Source: Siderastrea radians (Eukaryota > Cnidaria > Anthozoa > Scleractinia > Rhizangiidae). Taken from it: 64,000 nucleotides of DNA. How positions within the stretch are numbered: position 1 is the stretch's first letter; every line of letters begins with the position of its first letter. Shown here piece by piece: positions 1 to 10,980 of the stretch. The notes under the pieces were generated by a model. That model was not told where the DNA came from and ran no database searches. It saw nothing but the letters and a program-made list of their open reading frames with translations. Location of the stretch: assembly GCA_964017195.1 (NCBI GenBank), contig OZ024895.1:9731501-9795500 (forward strand). The letters are read 5' to 3'. Both the position numbers and the translations under genes were made by a program.

Positions 1-2181
1 CGATATTGATGATGTACGCGAAGCTGTTGCAAAAGAAATGGATGGTCCCGGTAGTCTACTAGGCTACAGAGCTTTGCATAAAAAAAATTCGTGAAGTTCA
101 TGGCTTGAGCGTGCCAAGAAATCTGGTATATGCCGTGATGACCGAGGTCAACCCACAAGGGCTTGAAGAAAGAGGATGTGTTGGAAGACCTAAAAGGCCG
201 CAGAGAAACAATGCTTTTACATCAAATGTAAGGTTAAGTAACTTATAAATCACAGTGTTGCATAGTTTACAAACTTGAGTATGGTTCCTCTACAAGAATT
301 ATAACTAAGTGCTAAAATATAGCTACCATTGAGAGGTGAATATTAGTGTTATCTTATGTCAGACGTATACAGGAGTTGACAAGCCAACCCCAAAGACAGG
401 ACAAATAGTTTTATAATTTTATAATTTTATAAGCTTTGTTTCAAAATGGTAAATCGTAGTGAAAGTGCAGAATTAATACTACAAGAAATAAAGAAAATTA
501 GTTTCCTTTGAAAACTTCACCAAATCTAGGGCAAAGAGGACATGAAAATCTAGATCAAAGCATCCCAAAACTGGTGGCCCTTCCCCTGTCCCTGTCAAAG
601 CTAAATAACTAGATGATTACACTAAGACGTTTATCATTACCACAGGGAGTCTTGTTGAAAATGCAAAACTTAAATTGGTAAGAGTAAAGATTGAATATTT
701 TAAGGGAAAATTAAAAAGATACCATTCCTGAATATCCCCACCTTTCTTACCAGAAGTGTTTCAAAGTTATGTATCTCTTAAATTTTATACTGAAATAGGG
801 ACCAAATTGTACAATGTCACTTGATGGTCATGACAAGATGTGTGGCTACCAAAATTCCATGTTTCCTCTATGTATTTATGGAGGCCAAGATACATACAGT
901 GGAAGAATAAACTTCTTGAGGATTTGGACCACCAACAGTAACCCCAAGGTTATTGGCAGGTTTTACCTGGATTATTTATATCAAAGTAAAGGTGAGCATG
1001 TCACTCCAAATACAAGCACTTATAGGATGTTTACATACAAGCTGTTTTTGTTTTTAATCATATTTTCAAGTAAGATAATACAAAATTTTATAGAATCCAT
1101 AAGATACGCCACTACAACAACCATGCATAATAACGGTTGTGAAGGCATGTCAGGGGAAGAACTGGCAAATATTTGAGGAAAAAGAGGAAAAAATAATAAA
1201 ATGATCAATATAATGTAACTCCTCTTACAGTATTGCCAGAGAGAATTCGCATTGACCGGGGAACAGAAACTGGTATTATGTCCACGATGCACTGTTTCCT
1301 TCGTGCCAAACATGGTGATCTAGCAGATGCAACAGAGAGTGTATTGTATGGGCCTTCCACTCAAAACAAAATTGAAAGGTGGTGGAGAGAACTTCTCGAC
1401 AGGATGGAAAGGTTCTTTAAAAGGCAGTTGTCTTCATTGGTTGAGGATGGTGATTATGATGCTACTAATGAACAAGACAGGTAAAACCTTTAAATCACAT
1501 GTATTAAAGCTTCCAGAGCAGTCCTGAATAATAAAATTAAGGCGAAGTCCCTGATTACCATGTGGCACTGGTTTCCTTTAAATTACATTGGCCAGCTGCA
1601 GCAGGTAAGACAAATGAAACTTTAAAAACATCACAGCTTCCCCAAATCAATGTGTTGGTCTTCATTTGACTAAAAGTTATTGAAACCACTAAACTGGTAC
1701 AAAGGATAACTTCACCACTACTACCAACTGTTTAAACATTTTAATTAAATTGAACTTGCATTTAGTTTCATTGACCAAAATGGCTAAATGTAAAATCCGT
1801 CGGTTTACTTGCAGGAATTTGCTGTCGTATGTTTACATTCCAGTTCTGCAGAAGGAGCTTGATGTATTCAGAGTTTCTGTCTGGAACAACCATCGAGTCC
1901 GAAAACAGAAGGGTAAAGAGCTTCCCACAGGAGTACCAGAGCACATTTATCATTGTCCAGATCAGTATGGGGGTGAAAAATGTGGTTTCCCTATTACAGA
2001 GCAACAACTCATGGAAGTTGCAAACTTATCAAATGTGCTAGATGCTACAGATGATTATTTAAAGCCAAACTTCCGCGTGGAATGTGAAAGGCATATCCCA
2101 GACACCAATGGGATAAAGCCTGCAGAGGCTGCAAATGCCTACTTGTATTTGAAAGCTAACTTTGATCCCAACAGGGTTTGA
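1..2181 (+). CDS. DDE integrase-like transposase, partial at window edge (left copy)
   Basis: Exons are <1..227, 799..991, 1231..1480 and 1815..2181, with donors GTAAGG, GTGAGC and GTAAAA and matching AG acceptors; phases are consistent throughout. It encodes the same DDE residues as the right copy (DGHDKM, IDRGTE, KIERWW) and the C-terminal WNNHR motif. The first ~300 bp of exon 1 is off-window. The same eight-A run shifts the frame in exon 1. It differs from the right copy by few residues (SSLVEDG against SSLLEDG; last residue V against A). AATAAA follows the stop at 2210-2215. Confidence 0.82.
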
Positions 2182-2649
2182 CTTACATAGTGCTACTTTG
2201 CCATGATACAATAAACGTATGGCTTAAATGTTGCCATTTCAACTTGTAACAGGCTTACTACCTATCGGAGTTGATTGAATAGGATCAAAACATTCGTAAT
2301 GCTTCAATAGTTGTTCATATAATTTGTGATCTTGTCAACCTAGAAAAAGCTTCTGGTCTCTGCTTTGTAATTTTAACATGGGATAACATGACTGTAGTTA
2401 CCCTAGAGAAATTCAATTCAACAAGAAGTTATAGTAAACTTCAAGGATGTGATTTGAAGCAGTTCTTGATCAAGTGATGACTGTTGTTATGATAAAATAA
2501 ACATCCACAGTGCTTTACAGCTGTTCATATTGTGACTCCATCAACTAGCAAACATGCTTCTTTAATATCTCAGTTCTGTAATTTCAACAGCATCGAACTA
2601 CATCTAGTTACCCTAGTAAGAATTATTCATGTTAACCAAACCCATAGCA

Positions 2650-2977
2650 CCGTAAATCCTCTATAAAGCCTCCCCCATCTTCCCTGGGGTTTATTTTTTC
2701 TAAGCACTTTTGAGAGGGGGGTTACCTTTTTTAGTGAATCGAAGTGTAAGATTGCAAAGAAAGAGGAAGAAACCATACTGGAGTTATGGTTAGACTCTAA
2801 CTCCTGTTTTGGATGAGGGGACCCACTGTCTAGCCTGGGGATTTAAGTGATATTTTTAAAAATTGTGCCATACTTTGATCAAAGTGTTAGTTATTTGTGA
2901 TAAATAATGTTCTCAGTACAGTTTGATTGCAAAACTAAAGGAGGCAGGGGAGAGGGGCTTAATTGAGGGATTTACGG
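2650..2977. repeat. Nested ~330-bp inverted-repeat element (left copy)
   Basis: Mirror of 7776-8103, between integrase and kinase. The flanking intergenic DNA (2220-2640) contains diverged tandem units sharing GTTCATAT, CTAGTTACCCTAG-like and AGTTCTTGATCAAG-like blocks. There is no convincing ORF in 2182-3256. Confidence 0.55.
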
Positions 2978-3256
2978 TAGATGTCAATTAAGTGATTTCT
3001 AGCAGTTCTTAATCAAGCAATGACAGTAATTCACATTAGCTATGGTTTTGCTCTAACTTTTTTGAATACTTGTGCCTCTTAAGAGTGACTGGAACACTTA
3101 ACTCTTGTTTAGTTATACCAGCATTGGTATTTTTTTCTCTACCTGACAGCCTCAAATTATCTTGATTAAAAACTGCTCAATCAGTTAAACAGCAACAAGG
3201 AAACATAAGTATGAAATGTATGTCAATAGTCTTAAAACATTCTTCTTAGAGGCACA

Positions 3257-4904
3257 TTACTCTTTATCAAGTTTTAGTAGAGTGCAGTATTTATTGCAGA
3301 CATGCACTTCCTTGAATCTTTCAATGGCAGTATAGGACAAGTTTCCAGAACAGAAGAGAATGGTCTGATCATTTGCATCCCTTAAGTCTGCACTGGCAAT
3401 TTCAGGATCACAAAGATGGTAACCTTTTCCTTGAATGTCTACAACCATTAATTTTGTACCCGACTTTACATAAGTGTAATGGACAAAGGTCTCAGCTTTC
3501 AGACAGACTTCACTTCCATCAGGGTAGATGTCCCTTGTATTGTTAACATACTTGGACAATGGGCTGGTGCCATCCAAAAACTTTTCCACAGTAACACACT
3601 CTCCATTTAGTTTACCAAAGTAAACTTTGGTATAGGAGAATGTGTCCCCAAACTCTTTTGGCTTCTCCAATTCTAAGTTCTTAGCACAATTGCGGGCTAG
3701 TGAATTCATTCGAACAGCTTTTCGTGTATGACCTTCTATGCTACCAAACAATGCTACAATGTCACCAATTTGATCTTCCTTAAACTTTTCCACTACATAC
3801 TTTCCAGCCTCAATTCCGGACAATGCTTTCGCTTCACAAGCATCGCGGAACAGGGTCTGGAAGGGGGATCCTGATCCCGGATTCCCGCTCCTTTTTCACG
3901 AGAATCCCGCATCCCGCACTTTTTTATCGCGATCCCGAATTTCGTTTTTTCTTTCCCAAAAATACATGAAAAAAGACTAATTTTTGCAAAATCTGGCCCT
4001 TTCGATTGATGTTTTGCGCTCCCCTGGTTGTTTCGCTATTGCCGCCAAAACGTTTATGTGGGTCGTGACGATTTCCCGAATTCCCGACAGACAGGCAACA
4101 AAATTCCGCATCCCGTCCCAAAATTTTGGCAAATCCCGCTTCCCTGGTAGCAGTCAAATCCCGAATCCCATCAAGATATTTTTCGTTTTCCCGAATCCCG
4201 CACCGTATTTTGGTCAAATCCCGGATCCCGAGAATACCCTTCCAGACCCTGGCGGAAGGCCCCGCTTGCAAATTTTTCCTTTTGTAACGAGAACCTTACT
4301 TGAATGGTTCAAGCCATGTCAGGTCCTTGACAGAAAACTCCTCAAGTGTCAAAGTAACAACAACGGTTTTAGGAGTTATTAGCTTTCCCAGCTTTAACAT
4401 TGCACTTAACGACATGGATGCAGGCATCTTGGATGGTAAGGGAGGATTATTAGTTCCTGTACTTACGGACTTGCTTGGGTTCGCGGGTGCTGATTCAGGA
4501 ATTCGGCCCAGCCGTTCACGTGGTCGATTCGGTGCATCTGCGTGGACGGCAGTAACAGGCTCGATAAATCTAATGTGAAGAACTTTCCAATTCTTGATTT
4601 GGCCTGTCTCGGTGTAGGATGGTCCCCCCTCACCAGCAAGCAGATCGCACTCCATATCGGTGAGTTGGAAGTGCTTTTTGCATGCTTCTTTAATATTTTG
4701 GAGTGTGGCTTCGCAATTGAGGGGAACCATGGTCAGCGGACCGATACGTGAATATTTTTGACACTTGCCTACAGACGAAGAAAGGCGTTGCACTGTTAGA
4801 TATTCTAATCCATTTGTTGAGGACTCTTCTTTGTTGTTGCCCGTTCTATTCTTGGCTACTTTCGCCCTAAACGAGTCCCAATCCCCCTTTTTCCGCTTTG
4901 ACAT
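3257..4904 (-). pseudogene. Alpha-kinase gene carried by the transposon (left copy), MITE-interrupted
   Basis: Same gene as at 5890-7535. Here the kinase core stays open from 3830 to the stop at 3257 and reads all family motifs in order: YVVEKF, VEKFLDG, an N-N pair, FVHYTY, VVDIQGKG, DPEI, SGNL and HVCNKYC. In alpha-kinases the His and the two Cys of HxCxxxC plus an upstream His bind structural zinc. Residues N-terminal to the core read on into SGAFRDACEA only after skipping the MITE at 3851-4251. The upstream 223-codon frame (4967-4296) ends at WLEPFK. The protein substrate is unknown. I infer the kinase was a functional cargo gene before the MITE landed. Confidence 0.8.
3851..4251. mobile_element. 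401-bp MITE nested in the kinase gene (left copy)
   Basis: Reverse complement of 6543-6943, inserted at the identical site, with target duplication GCGGAA at 3845-3850 and 4252-4257. The shared site means the insertion predates the duplication of the host transposon. Confidence 0.9.
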
Positions 4905-4962
4905 TTCGTATGCAGCAGCAGCTACAAGTGGTTCGGCACAAGACATAAATACCAGCCTGAAT

Positions 4963-5387
4963 TGCATTGTGGGATATCTAATGTCGAGCTGCCTGGTGGG
5001 CTATGGCCTCCTTGGGCCTATGGCACTCATGGGCCACGTGCAATTTTTCTTTTTTAAGAATCCAAATCAGACGATTATTTTTTTTGTTGGTTTCATTTTA
5101 TTTATTTCTTTTTTCAAAAAAAATTACAGTGAGAAAATAAATAATAATTTTTGTTTTGTCTATAATAAATAGACAAAACGGAAAAAAAGACGAAAAATTA
5201 ATTTTTATTTATTTTTCAAAAAAATTTCAATTAGAAAATAAAACTAAATTTATAAAAAAAACAACAATAAAAATAAAAAAGTAAAAAAAAGGAGACAAAA
5301 CGAAAAAAAAACCCGAAAAACATTGTTCAACAAAGAAAAAAGTAAAAAAGATATGAAAAAACTCTATGGCCCTAATGGGCCACATAC
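4963..5387. repeat. Inner terminal inverted repeat of the left transposon copy
   Basis: Mirror image of 5409-5832. It ends GGGCCACATAC and is followed by a ~21-bp unique spacer (5388-5408) before the right copy begins. It carries the same A/T homopolymer body and GGCC hairpin tip. Confidence 0.8.
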
Positions 5388-5408
5388 AAGTGTAGGCGCT
5401 AACCAATA

Positions 5409-5832
5409 GTATGGTGGCCCATTAGGGCCATAGAGTTTTTCATATCTTTTTTACTTTTTTCTTTGTTGAACAATGTTTTTCGGGTTTTTTTTTCGTTTTG
5501 TCTCCTTTTTTTTACTTTTTTATTTTTATTGTTTTTTTTTATAAATTTAGTTTTATTTTCTAATTGAAATTTTTTTGAAAAATAAATAAAAATTAATTTT
5601 TCGTCTTTTTTTCCGTTTTGTCTATTTATTATAGACAAAACAAAAATTATTATTTATTTTCTCACTGTAATTTTTTTTGAAAAAAGAAATAAATAAAATG
5701 AAACCAACAAAAAAAATAATCGTCTGATTTGGATTCTTAAAAAAGAAAAATTGCACGTGGCCCATGAGTGCCATAGGCCCAAGGAGGCCATAGCCCACCA
5801 GGCAGTTCGACATTAGATATCCCACAATGCAA
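5409..5832. repeat. Left terminal inverted repeat of the right transposon copy
   Basis: It matches 10981-11383 in reverse complement. The outer tip holds the small hairpin TGGCCC-ATTA-GGGCCA. The body is very A/T-rich homopolymer sequence, and the inner part carries further GGCC-rich short repeats (ATGGCCTCC, GGGCCTATGG). About 22 bp of that inner GGCC block is absent from the right TIR. The kinase frame starts about 60 bp inside this repeat, so the TIR probably supplies its promoter (inference). Confidence 0.85.
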
Positions 5833-5889
5833 TTCAGGCTGGTATTTATGTCTTGTGCCGAACCACTTGTAGCTGCTGCTGCATACGAA

Positions 5890-7535
5890 ATGTCAAAGCG
5901 GAAAAAGGAGGATTGGGACTCGTTTAGGGCGAAAGTAGCCAAGAAAAGAACGGGCAACAACAAAGAAGAGTCCTCAACAAATGGATTAGAATATCTAACA
6001 GTGCAACGCCTTTCTTCGTCTGTAGGCAAGTGTCAAAAATATTCACGTATCGGTCCGCTGACCATGGTTCCCCTCAATTGCGAAGCCACACTCCAAAATA
6101 TTAAAGAAGCATGCAAAAAGCACTTCCAACTCACCGATATGGAGTGCGATCTGCTTGCTGGTGAGGGGGGACCATCCTACACCGAGACAGGCCAAATCAA
6201 GAAGTGGAAAGTTCTTCACATTAGATTTATCGAGCCTGTTACTGCCGTCCACGCAGATGCACCGAATCGACCACGTGAACGGCTGGGCCGAATTCCTGAA
6301 TCAGCACCCGCGAACCCAAGCAAGTCCGTAAGTACAGGAACTAATAATCCTCCCTTACCATCCAAGATGCCTGCATCCATGTCGTTAAGTGCAATGTTAA
6401 AGCTGGGAAAGCTAATAACTCCTAAAACCGTTGTTGTTACTTTGACACTTGGGGGGTTTTCTGTCAAGGACATGACATGGCTTGAACCATTCAAGTAAGG
6501 TTCTCGTTACAAAAGGAAAAATTTGCAAGCGGGGCCTTCCGCCAGGGTCTGGAAGGGTATTCTCGGGATCCGGGATTTGACCAAAATACGGTGCGGGATT
6601 CGGGAAAACGAAAAATATCTTGATGGGATTCGGGATTTGACTGCTACCAGGGAAGCGGGATTTGCCAAAATTTTGGGACGGGATGCGGAATTTTGTTGCC
6701 TGCCTGTCGGGAATTCGGGAAATCGTCACGACCCACATAAACGTTTTGGCGGCAATAGCGAAACAACCAGGGGAGCGCAAAATATCAATCGAAAGGGCCA
6801 GCTTTTGCAAAAATTAGTCTTTTTTCATGTATTTTTGGGAAAGAAAAAACGAAATTCGGGATCGCGATAAAAAAGTGCGGGATGCGGGATTCTCGTGAAA
6901 AAGGAGCGGGAATCTGGGATCAGGATCCCCCTTCCAGACCCTGTTCCGCGATGCTTGTGAAGCGAAAGCATTGTCCGGAATTGAGGCTGGAAAGTATGTA
7001 GTGGAAAAGTTTAAGGAAGATCAAATTGGTGACATTGTAGCATTGTTTGGTAGCATAGAAGGTCATACACGAAAAGCTGTTCGAATGAATTCACTAGCCC
7101 GCAATTGTGCTAAGAACTTAGAATTGGAGAAGCCAAAAGAGTTTGGGGACACATTCTCCTATACCAAAGTTTACTTTGGTAAACTAAATGGAGAGTGTGT
7201 TACTGTGGAAAAGTTTTTGGATGGCACCAGCCCATTGTCCAAGTATGTTAACAATACAAGGGACATCTACCCTGATGGAAGTGGTCTGTCTGAAAGCTGA
7301 GACCTTTGTCCATTACACTTATGTAAAGTCGGGTACAAAATTAATGGTTGTAGACATTCAAGGAAAAGGTTACCATCTTTGTGATCCTGAAATTGCCAGT
7401 GCAGACTTAAGGGATGCAAATGATCAGACCATTCTCTTCTGTTCTGGAAACTTGTCCTATACTGCCATTGAAAGATTCAAGGAAGTGCATGTCTGCAATG
7501 AATACTGCACTCTACTAAAACTTGATAAAGAGTAA
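5890..7535 (+). pseudogene. Alpha-kinase gene carried by the transposon (right copy), MITE-interrupted and frameshifted
   Basis: The first part (start chosen at the Met of MSKRKKEDWD, to the stop at 6498) is a basic N-terminus followed by a compact region that could be a small fold (LTMVPLNCEATLQNIKEACK). A kinase core follows: SGAFRDACEA just around the MITE site, YVVEKF (probable nucleotide-binding Lys region), VEKFLDG, then HYTYVKSG, DIQGKGYHLCDPEI, SGNLSY and the HVCNEYC zinc motif (HxCxxxC). These are hallmarks of atypical alpha-kinases (MHCK/eEF2K/vwkA type). Three lesions break it: a stop just after WLEPFK that fits a one-base loss, a 401-bp MITE at 6543-6943, and a private 2-bp deletion near 7282 that truncates the core after YPDGSG. 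Confidence 0.8.
6543..6943. mobile_element. 401-bp MITE nested in the kinase gene (right copy)
   Basis: Terminal inverted repeat CAGGGTCTGGAAGGG at both ends, flanked by a perfect 6-bp target duplication TTCCGC (6537-6542 and 6944-6949). The interior is built of repeated CGGGAT-type motifs (GGGATTCGGGATTTGAC twice) with no gene. Removing it restores a continuous kinase frame through SGAFRDACEA. Confidence 0.9.
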
Positions 7536-7775
7536 TGTGCCTCTAAGAAGAATGTTTTAAGACTATTGACATACATTTCATACTTATGTTTCCTTGTTGC
7601 TGTTTAACTGATTGAGCAGTTTTTAATCAAGATAATTTGAGGCTGTCAGGTAGAGAAAAAAATACCAATGCTGGTATAACTAAACAAGAGTTAAGTGTTC
7701 CAGTCACTCTTAGCTAATGTGAATTACTGTCATTGCTTGATTAAGAACTGCTAGAAATCACTTAATTGACATCTA

Positions 7776-8103
7776 CCGTAAATCCCTCAATTAAGCCCCT
7801 CTCCCCTGCCTCCTTTAGTTTTGCAATCAAACTGTACTGAGAACATTATTTATCACAAATAACTAACACTTTGATCAAAGTATGGCACAATTTTTAAAAA
7901 TATCACTTAAATCCCCAGGCTAGACAGTGGGTCCCCTCATCCAAAACAGGAGTTAGAGTCTAACCATAACTCCAGTATGGTTTCTTCCTCTTTCTTTGCA
8001 ATCTTACACTTCGATTCACTAAAAAAGGTAACCCCCCTCTCAAAAGTGCTTAGAAAAAATAAACCCCAGGGAAGATGGGGGAGGCTTTATAGAGGATTTA
8101 CGG
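7776..8103. repeat. Nested ~330-bp inverted-repeat element between the two transposon genes (right copy)
   Basis: The ends are imperfect inverted repeats starting CCGTAAATCC, with subterminal TTAAGCC/ATAAAGCC. No coding potential. The ends resemble those of the element at 41934-42376 (CGTAAACTGCC, TATAAGCC). The mirrored copy is at about 2650-2977. The target duplication is not resolved. Confidence 0.55.
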
Positions 8104-8571
8104 TGCTATGGGTTTGGTTAACATGAATAATTCTTACTAGGGTAACTAGATGTAGTTCGATGCTGTTGAAATTACAGAACTGAGATATTAAAGAAGCATG
8201 TTTGCTAGTTGATGGAGTCACAATATGAACAGCTGTAAAGCACTGTGGATGTTTATTTTATCATAACAACAGTCATCACTTGATCAAGAACTGCTTCAAA
8301 TCACATCCTTGAAGTTTACTATAACTTCTTGTTGAATTGAATTTCTCTAGGGTAACTACAGTCATGTTATCCCATGTTAAAATTACAAAGCAGAGACCAG
8401 AAGCTTTTTCTAGGTTGACAAGATCACAAATTATATGAACAACTATTGAAGCATTACGAATGTTTTGATCATATTCAATCAACTACGATAGGTAGTAAGC
8501 CTGTTACAAGTTGAAATGGCAACATTTAAGCCATAAGTTTATTGTATCATGGCAAAGTAGCACTATGTAAG

Positions 8572-10970
8572 TCAAGCCCTGTTGGGATCAAAGTTAGCTT
8601 TCAAATACAAGTAGGCATTTGCAGCCTCTGCAGGCTTTATCCCATTGGTGTCTGGGATATGCCTTTCACATTCCACGCGGAAGTTTGGCTTTAAATAATC
8701 ATCTGTAGCATCTAGCACATTTGATAAGTTTGCAACTTCCATGAGTTGTTGCTCTGTAATAGGGAAACCACATTTTTCACCCCCATACTGATCTGGACAA
8801 TGATAAATGTGCTCTGGTACTCCTGTGGGAAGCTCTTTACCCTTCTGTTTTCGGACTCGATGGTTGTTCCAGACAGAAACTCTGAATACATCAAGCTCCT
8901 TCTGCAGAACTGGAATGTAAACATACGACAGCAAATTCCTGCAAGTAAACCGACGGATTTTACATTTAGCCATTTTGGTCAATGAAACTAAATGCAAGTT
9001 CAATTTAATTAAAATGTTTAAACAGTTGGTAGTAGTGGTGAAGTTATCCTTTGTACCAGTTTAGTGGTTTCAATAACTTTTAGTCAAATGAAGACCAACA
9101 CATTGATTTGGGGAAGCTGTGATGTTTTTAAAGTTTCATTTGTCTTACCTGCTGCAGCTGGCCAATGTAATTTAAAGGAAACCAGTGCCACATGGTAATC
9201 AGGGACTTCGCCTTAATTTTATTATTCAGGACTGCTCTGGAAGCTTTAATACATGTGATTTAAAGGTTTTACCTGTCTTGTTCATTAGTAGCATCATAAT
9301 CACCATCCTCAAGCAATGAAGACAACTGCCTTTTAAAGAACCTTTCCATCCTGTCGAGAAGTTCTCTCCACCACCTTTCAATTTTGTTTTGAGTGGAAGG
9401 CCCATACAATACACTCTCTGTTGCATCTGCTAGATCACCATGTTTGGCACGAAGGAAACAGTGCATCGTGGACATAATACCAGTTTCTGTTCCCCGGTCA
9501 ATGCGAATTCTCTCTGGCAATACTGTAAGAGGAGTTACATTATATTGATCATTTTATTATTTTTTCCTCTTTTTCCTCAAATATTTGCCAGTTCTTCCCC
9601 TGACATGCCTTCACAACCGTTATTATGCATGGTTGTTGTAGTGGCGTATCTTATGGATTCTATAAAATTTTGTATTATCTTACTTGAAAATATGATTAAA
9701 AACAAAAACAGCTTGTATGTAAACATCCTATAAGTGCTTGTATTTGGAGTGACATGCTCACCTTTACTTTGATATAAATAATCCAGGTAAAACCTGCCAA
9801 TAACCTTGGGGTTACTGTTGGTGGTCCAAATCCTCAAGAAGTTTATTCTTCCACTGTATGTATCTTGGCCTCCATAAATACATAGAGGAAACATGGAATT
9901 TTGGTAGCCACACATCTTGTCATGACCATCAAGTGACATTGTACAATTTGGTCCCTATTTCAGTATAAAATTTAAGAGATACATAACTTTGAAACACTTC
10001 TGGTAAGAAAGGTGGGGATATTCAGGAATGGTATCTTTTTAATTTTCCCTTAAAATATTCAATCTTTACTCTTACCAATTTAAGTTTTGCATTTTCAACA
10101 AGACTCCCTGTGGTAATGATAAACGTCTTAGTGTAATCATCTAGTTATTTAGCTTTGACAGGGACAGGGGAAGGGCCACCAGTTTTGGGATGCTTTGATC
10201 TAGATTTTCATGTCCTCTTTGCCCTAGATTTGGTGAAGTTTTCAAAGGAAACTAATTTTCTTTATTTCTTGTAGTATTAATTCTGCACTTTCACTACGAT
10301 TTACCATTTTGAAACAAAGCTTATAAAATTATAAAATTATAAAACTATTTGTCCTGTCTTTGGGGTTGGCTTGTCAACTCCTGTATACGTCTGACATAAG
10401 ATAACACTAATATTCACCTCTCAATGGTAGCTATATTTTAGCACTTAGTTATAATTCTTGTAGAGGAACCATACTCAAGTTTGTAAACTATGCAACACTG
10501 TGATTTATAAGTTACTTAACCTTACATTTGATGTAAAAGCATTGTTTCTCTGCGGCCTTTTAGGTCTTCCAACACATCCTCTTTCTTCAAGCCCTTGTGG
10601 GTTGACCTCGGTCATCACGGCATATACCAGATTTCTTGGCACGCTCAAGCCATGAACTTCACGAATTTTTTTTATGCAAAGCTCTGTAGCCTAGTAGACT
10701 ACCGGGACCATCCATTTCTTTTGCAACAGCTTCGCGTACATCATCAATATCGACGCTATAATCGGTAAACTCGATGCCGAAATATTGGAGTCGACGAGAA
10801 AGAGTACGAGGGCTCCATGCATACATAGGGTAGTTGATTTTAACAAAATCTAAAATCTCCTTCCGCCGCAAATTCTGCCTTACATACTTGACCAAATCAT
10901 CCTTCAAATCCTGATCTTCCTGCCAGTCGCTATTTCTGACTCTTGCGGCCATTTTGTTTCTCCCGCGCAA
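8572..10970 (-). CDS. DDE integrase-like transposase, four exons (right copy)
   Basis: I model this as complement(join(8572..8938, 9273..9522, 9762..9954, 10526..10970)). All introns are GT..AG and phases agree (0, 1, 2), giving about 417 residues. Exon 1 begins MRGRNKMAARVRNSDWQED and looks like a helix-turn-helix DNA-binding region (LRRKEILDFV, WSPRTLSRRL). The catalytic core follows: first Asp in SLDGHDKM, second Asp in RIDRGTE, Glu in NKIERWW, with 39 residues between the second and third. WNNHRVR lies in the C-terminal part, as in related integrase-core proteins. A polyadenylation signal (AATAAA on the minus strand, 8538-8543) follows the stop. One lesion: exon 1 has a run of eight A at LHKK, one more than the continuing frame needs. 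The family is clear as a DDE integrase; its exact superfamily is not. Confidence 0.82.
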
Positions 10971-10980
10971 TTACTGCCTG

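Larger units (their letters stand above)
1..5387. mobile_element. Same transposon, left copy in inverted orientation, truncated by the window edge
   Basis: This is the reverse complement of the right-hand copy. For positions 1-2181 the mate lies at 10753 minus the position; near the centre the offset is about 10794. Every exon of the integrase and the whole kinase gene reappear mirrored. Differences include a 2-bp indel in the kinase, a ~41-bp stretch at about 3042-3082 that the right copy lacks, and scattered substitutions, so the arms are not one sequence read twice. Only the outer TIR and the start of integrase exon 1 lie off the left edge. Confidence 0.88.

Noticed and set aside
1517..1604. 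Possible extra integrase exon
   Set aside because: It has GT/AG-like borders, but splicing 1480 directly to 1815 keeps phase and gives the expected continuation, whereas including it breaks the frame.
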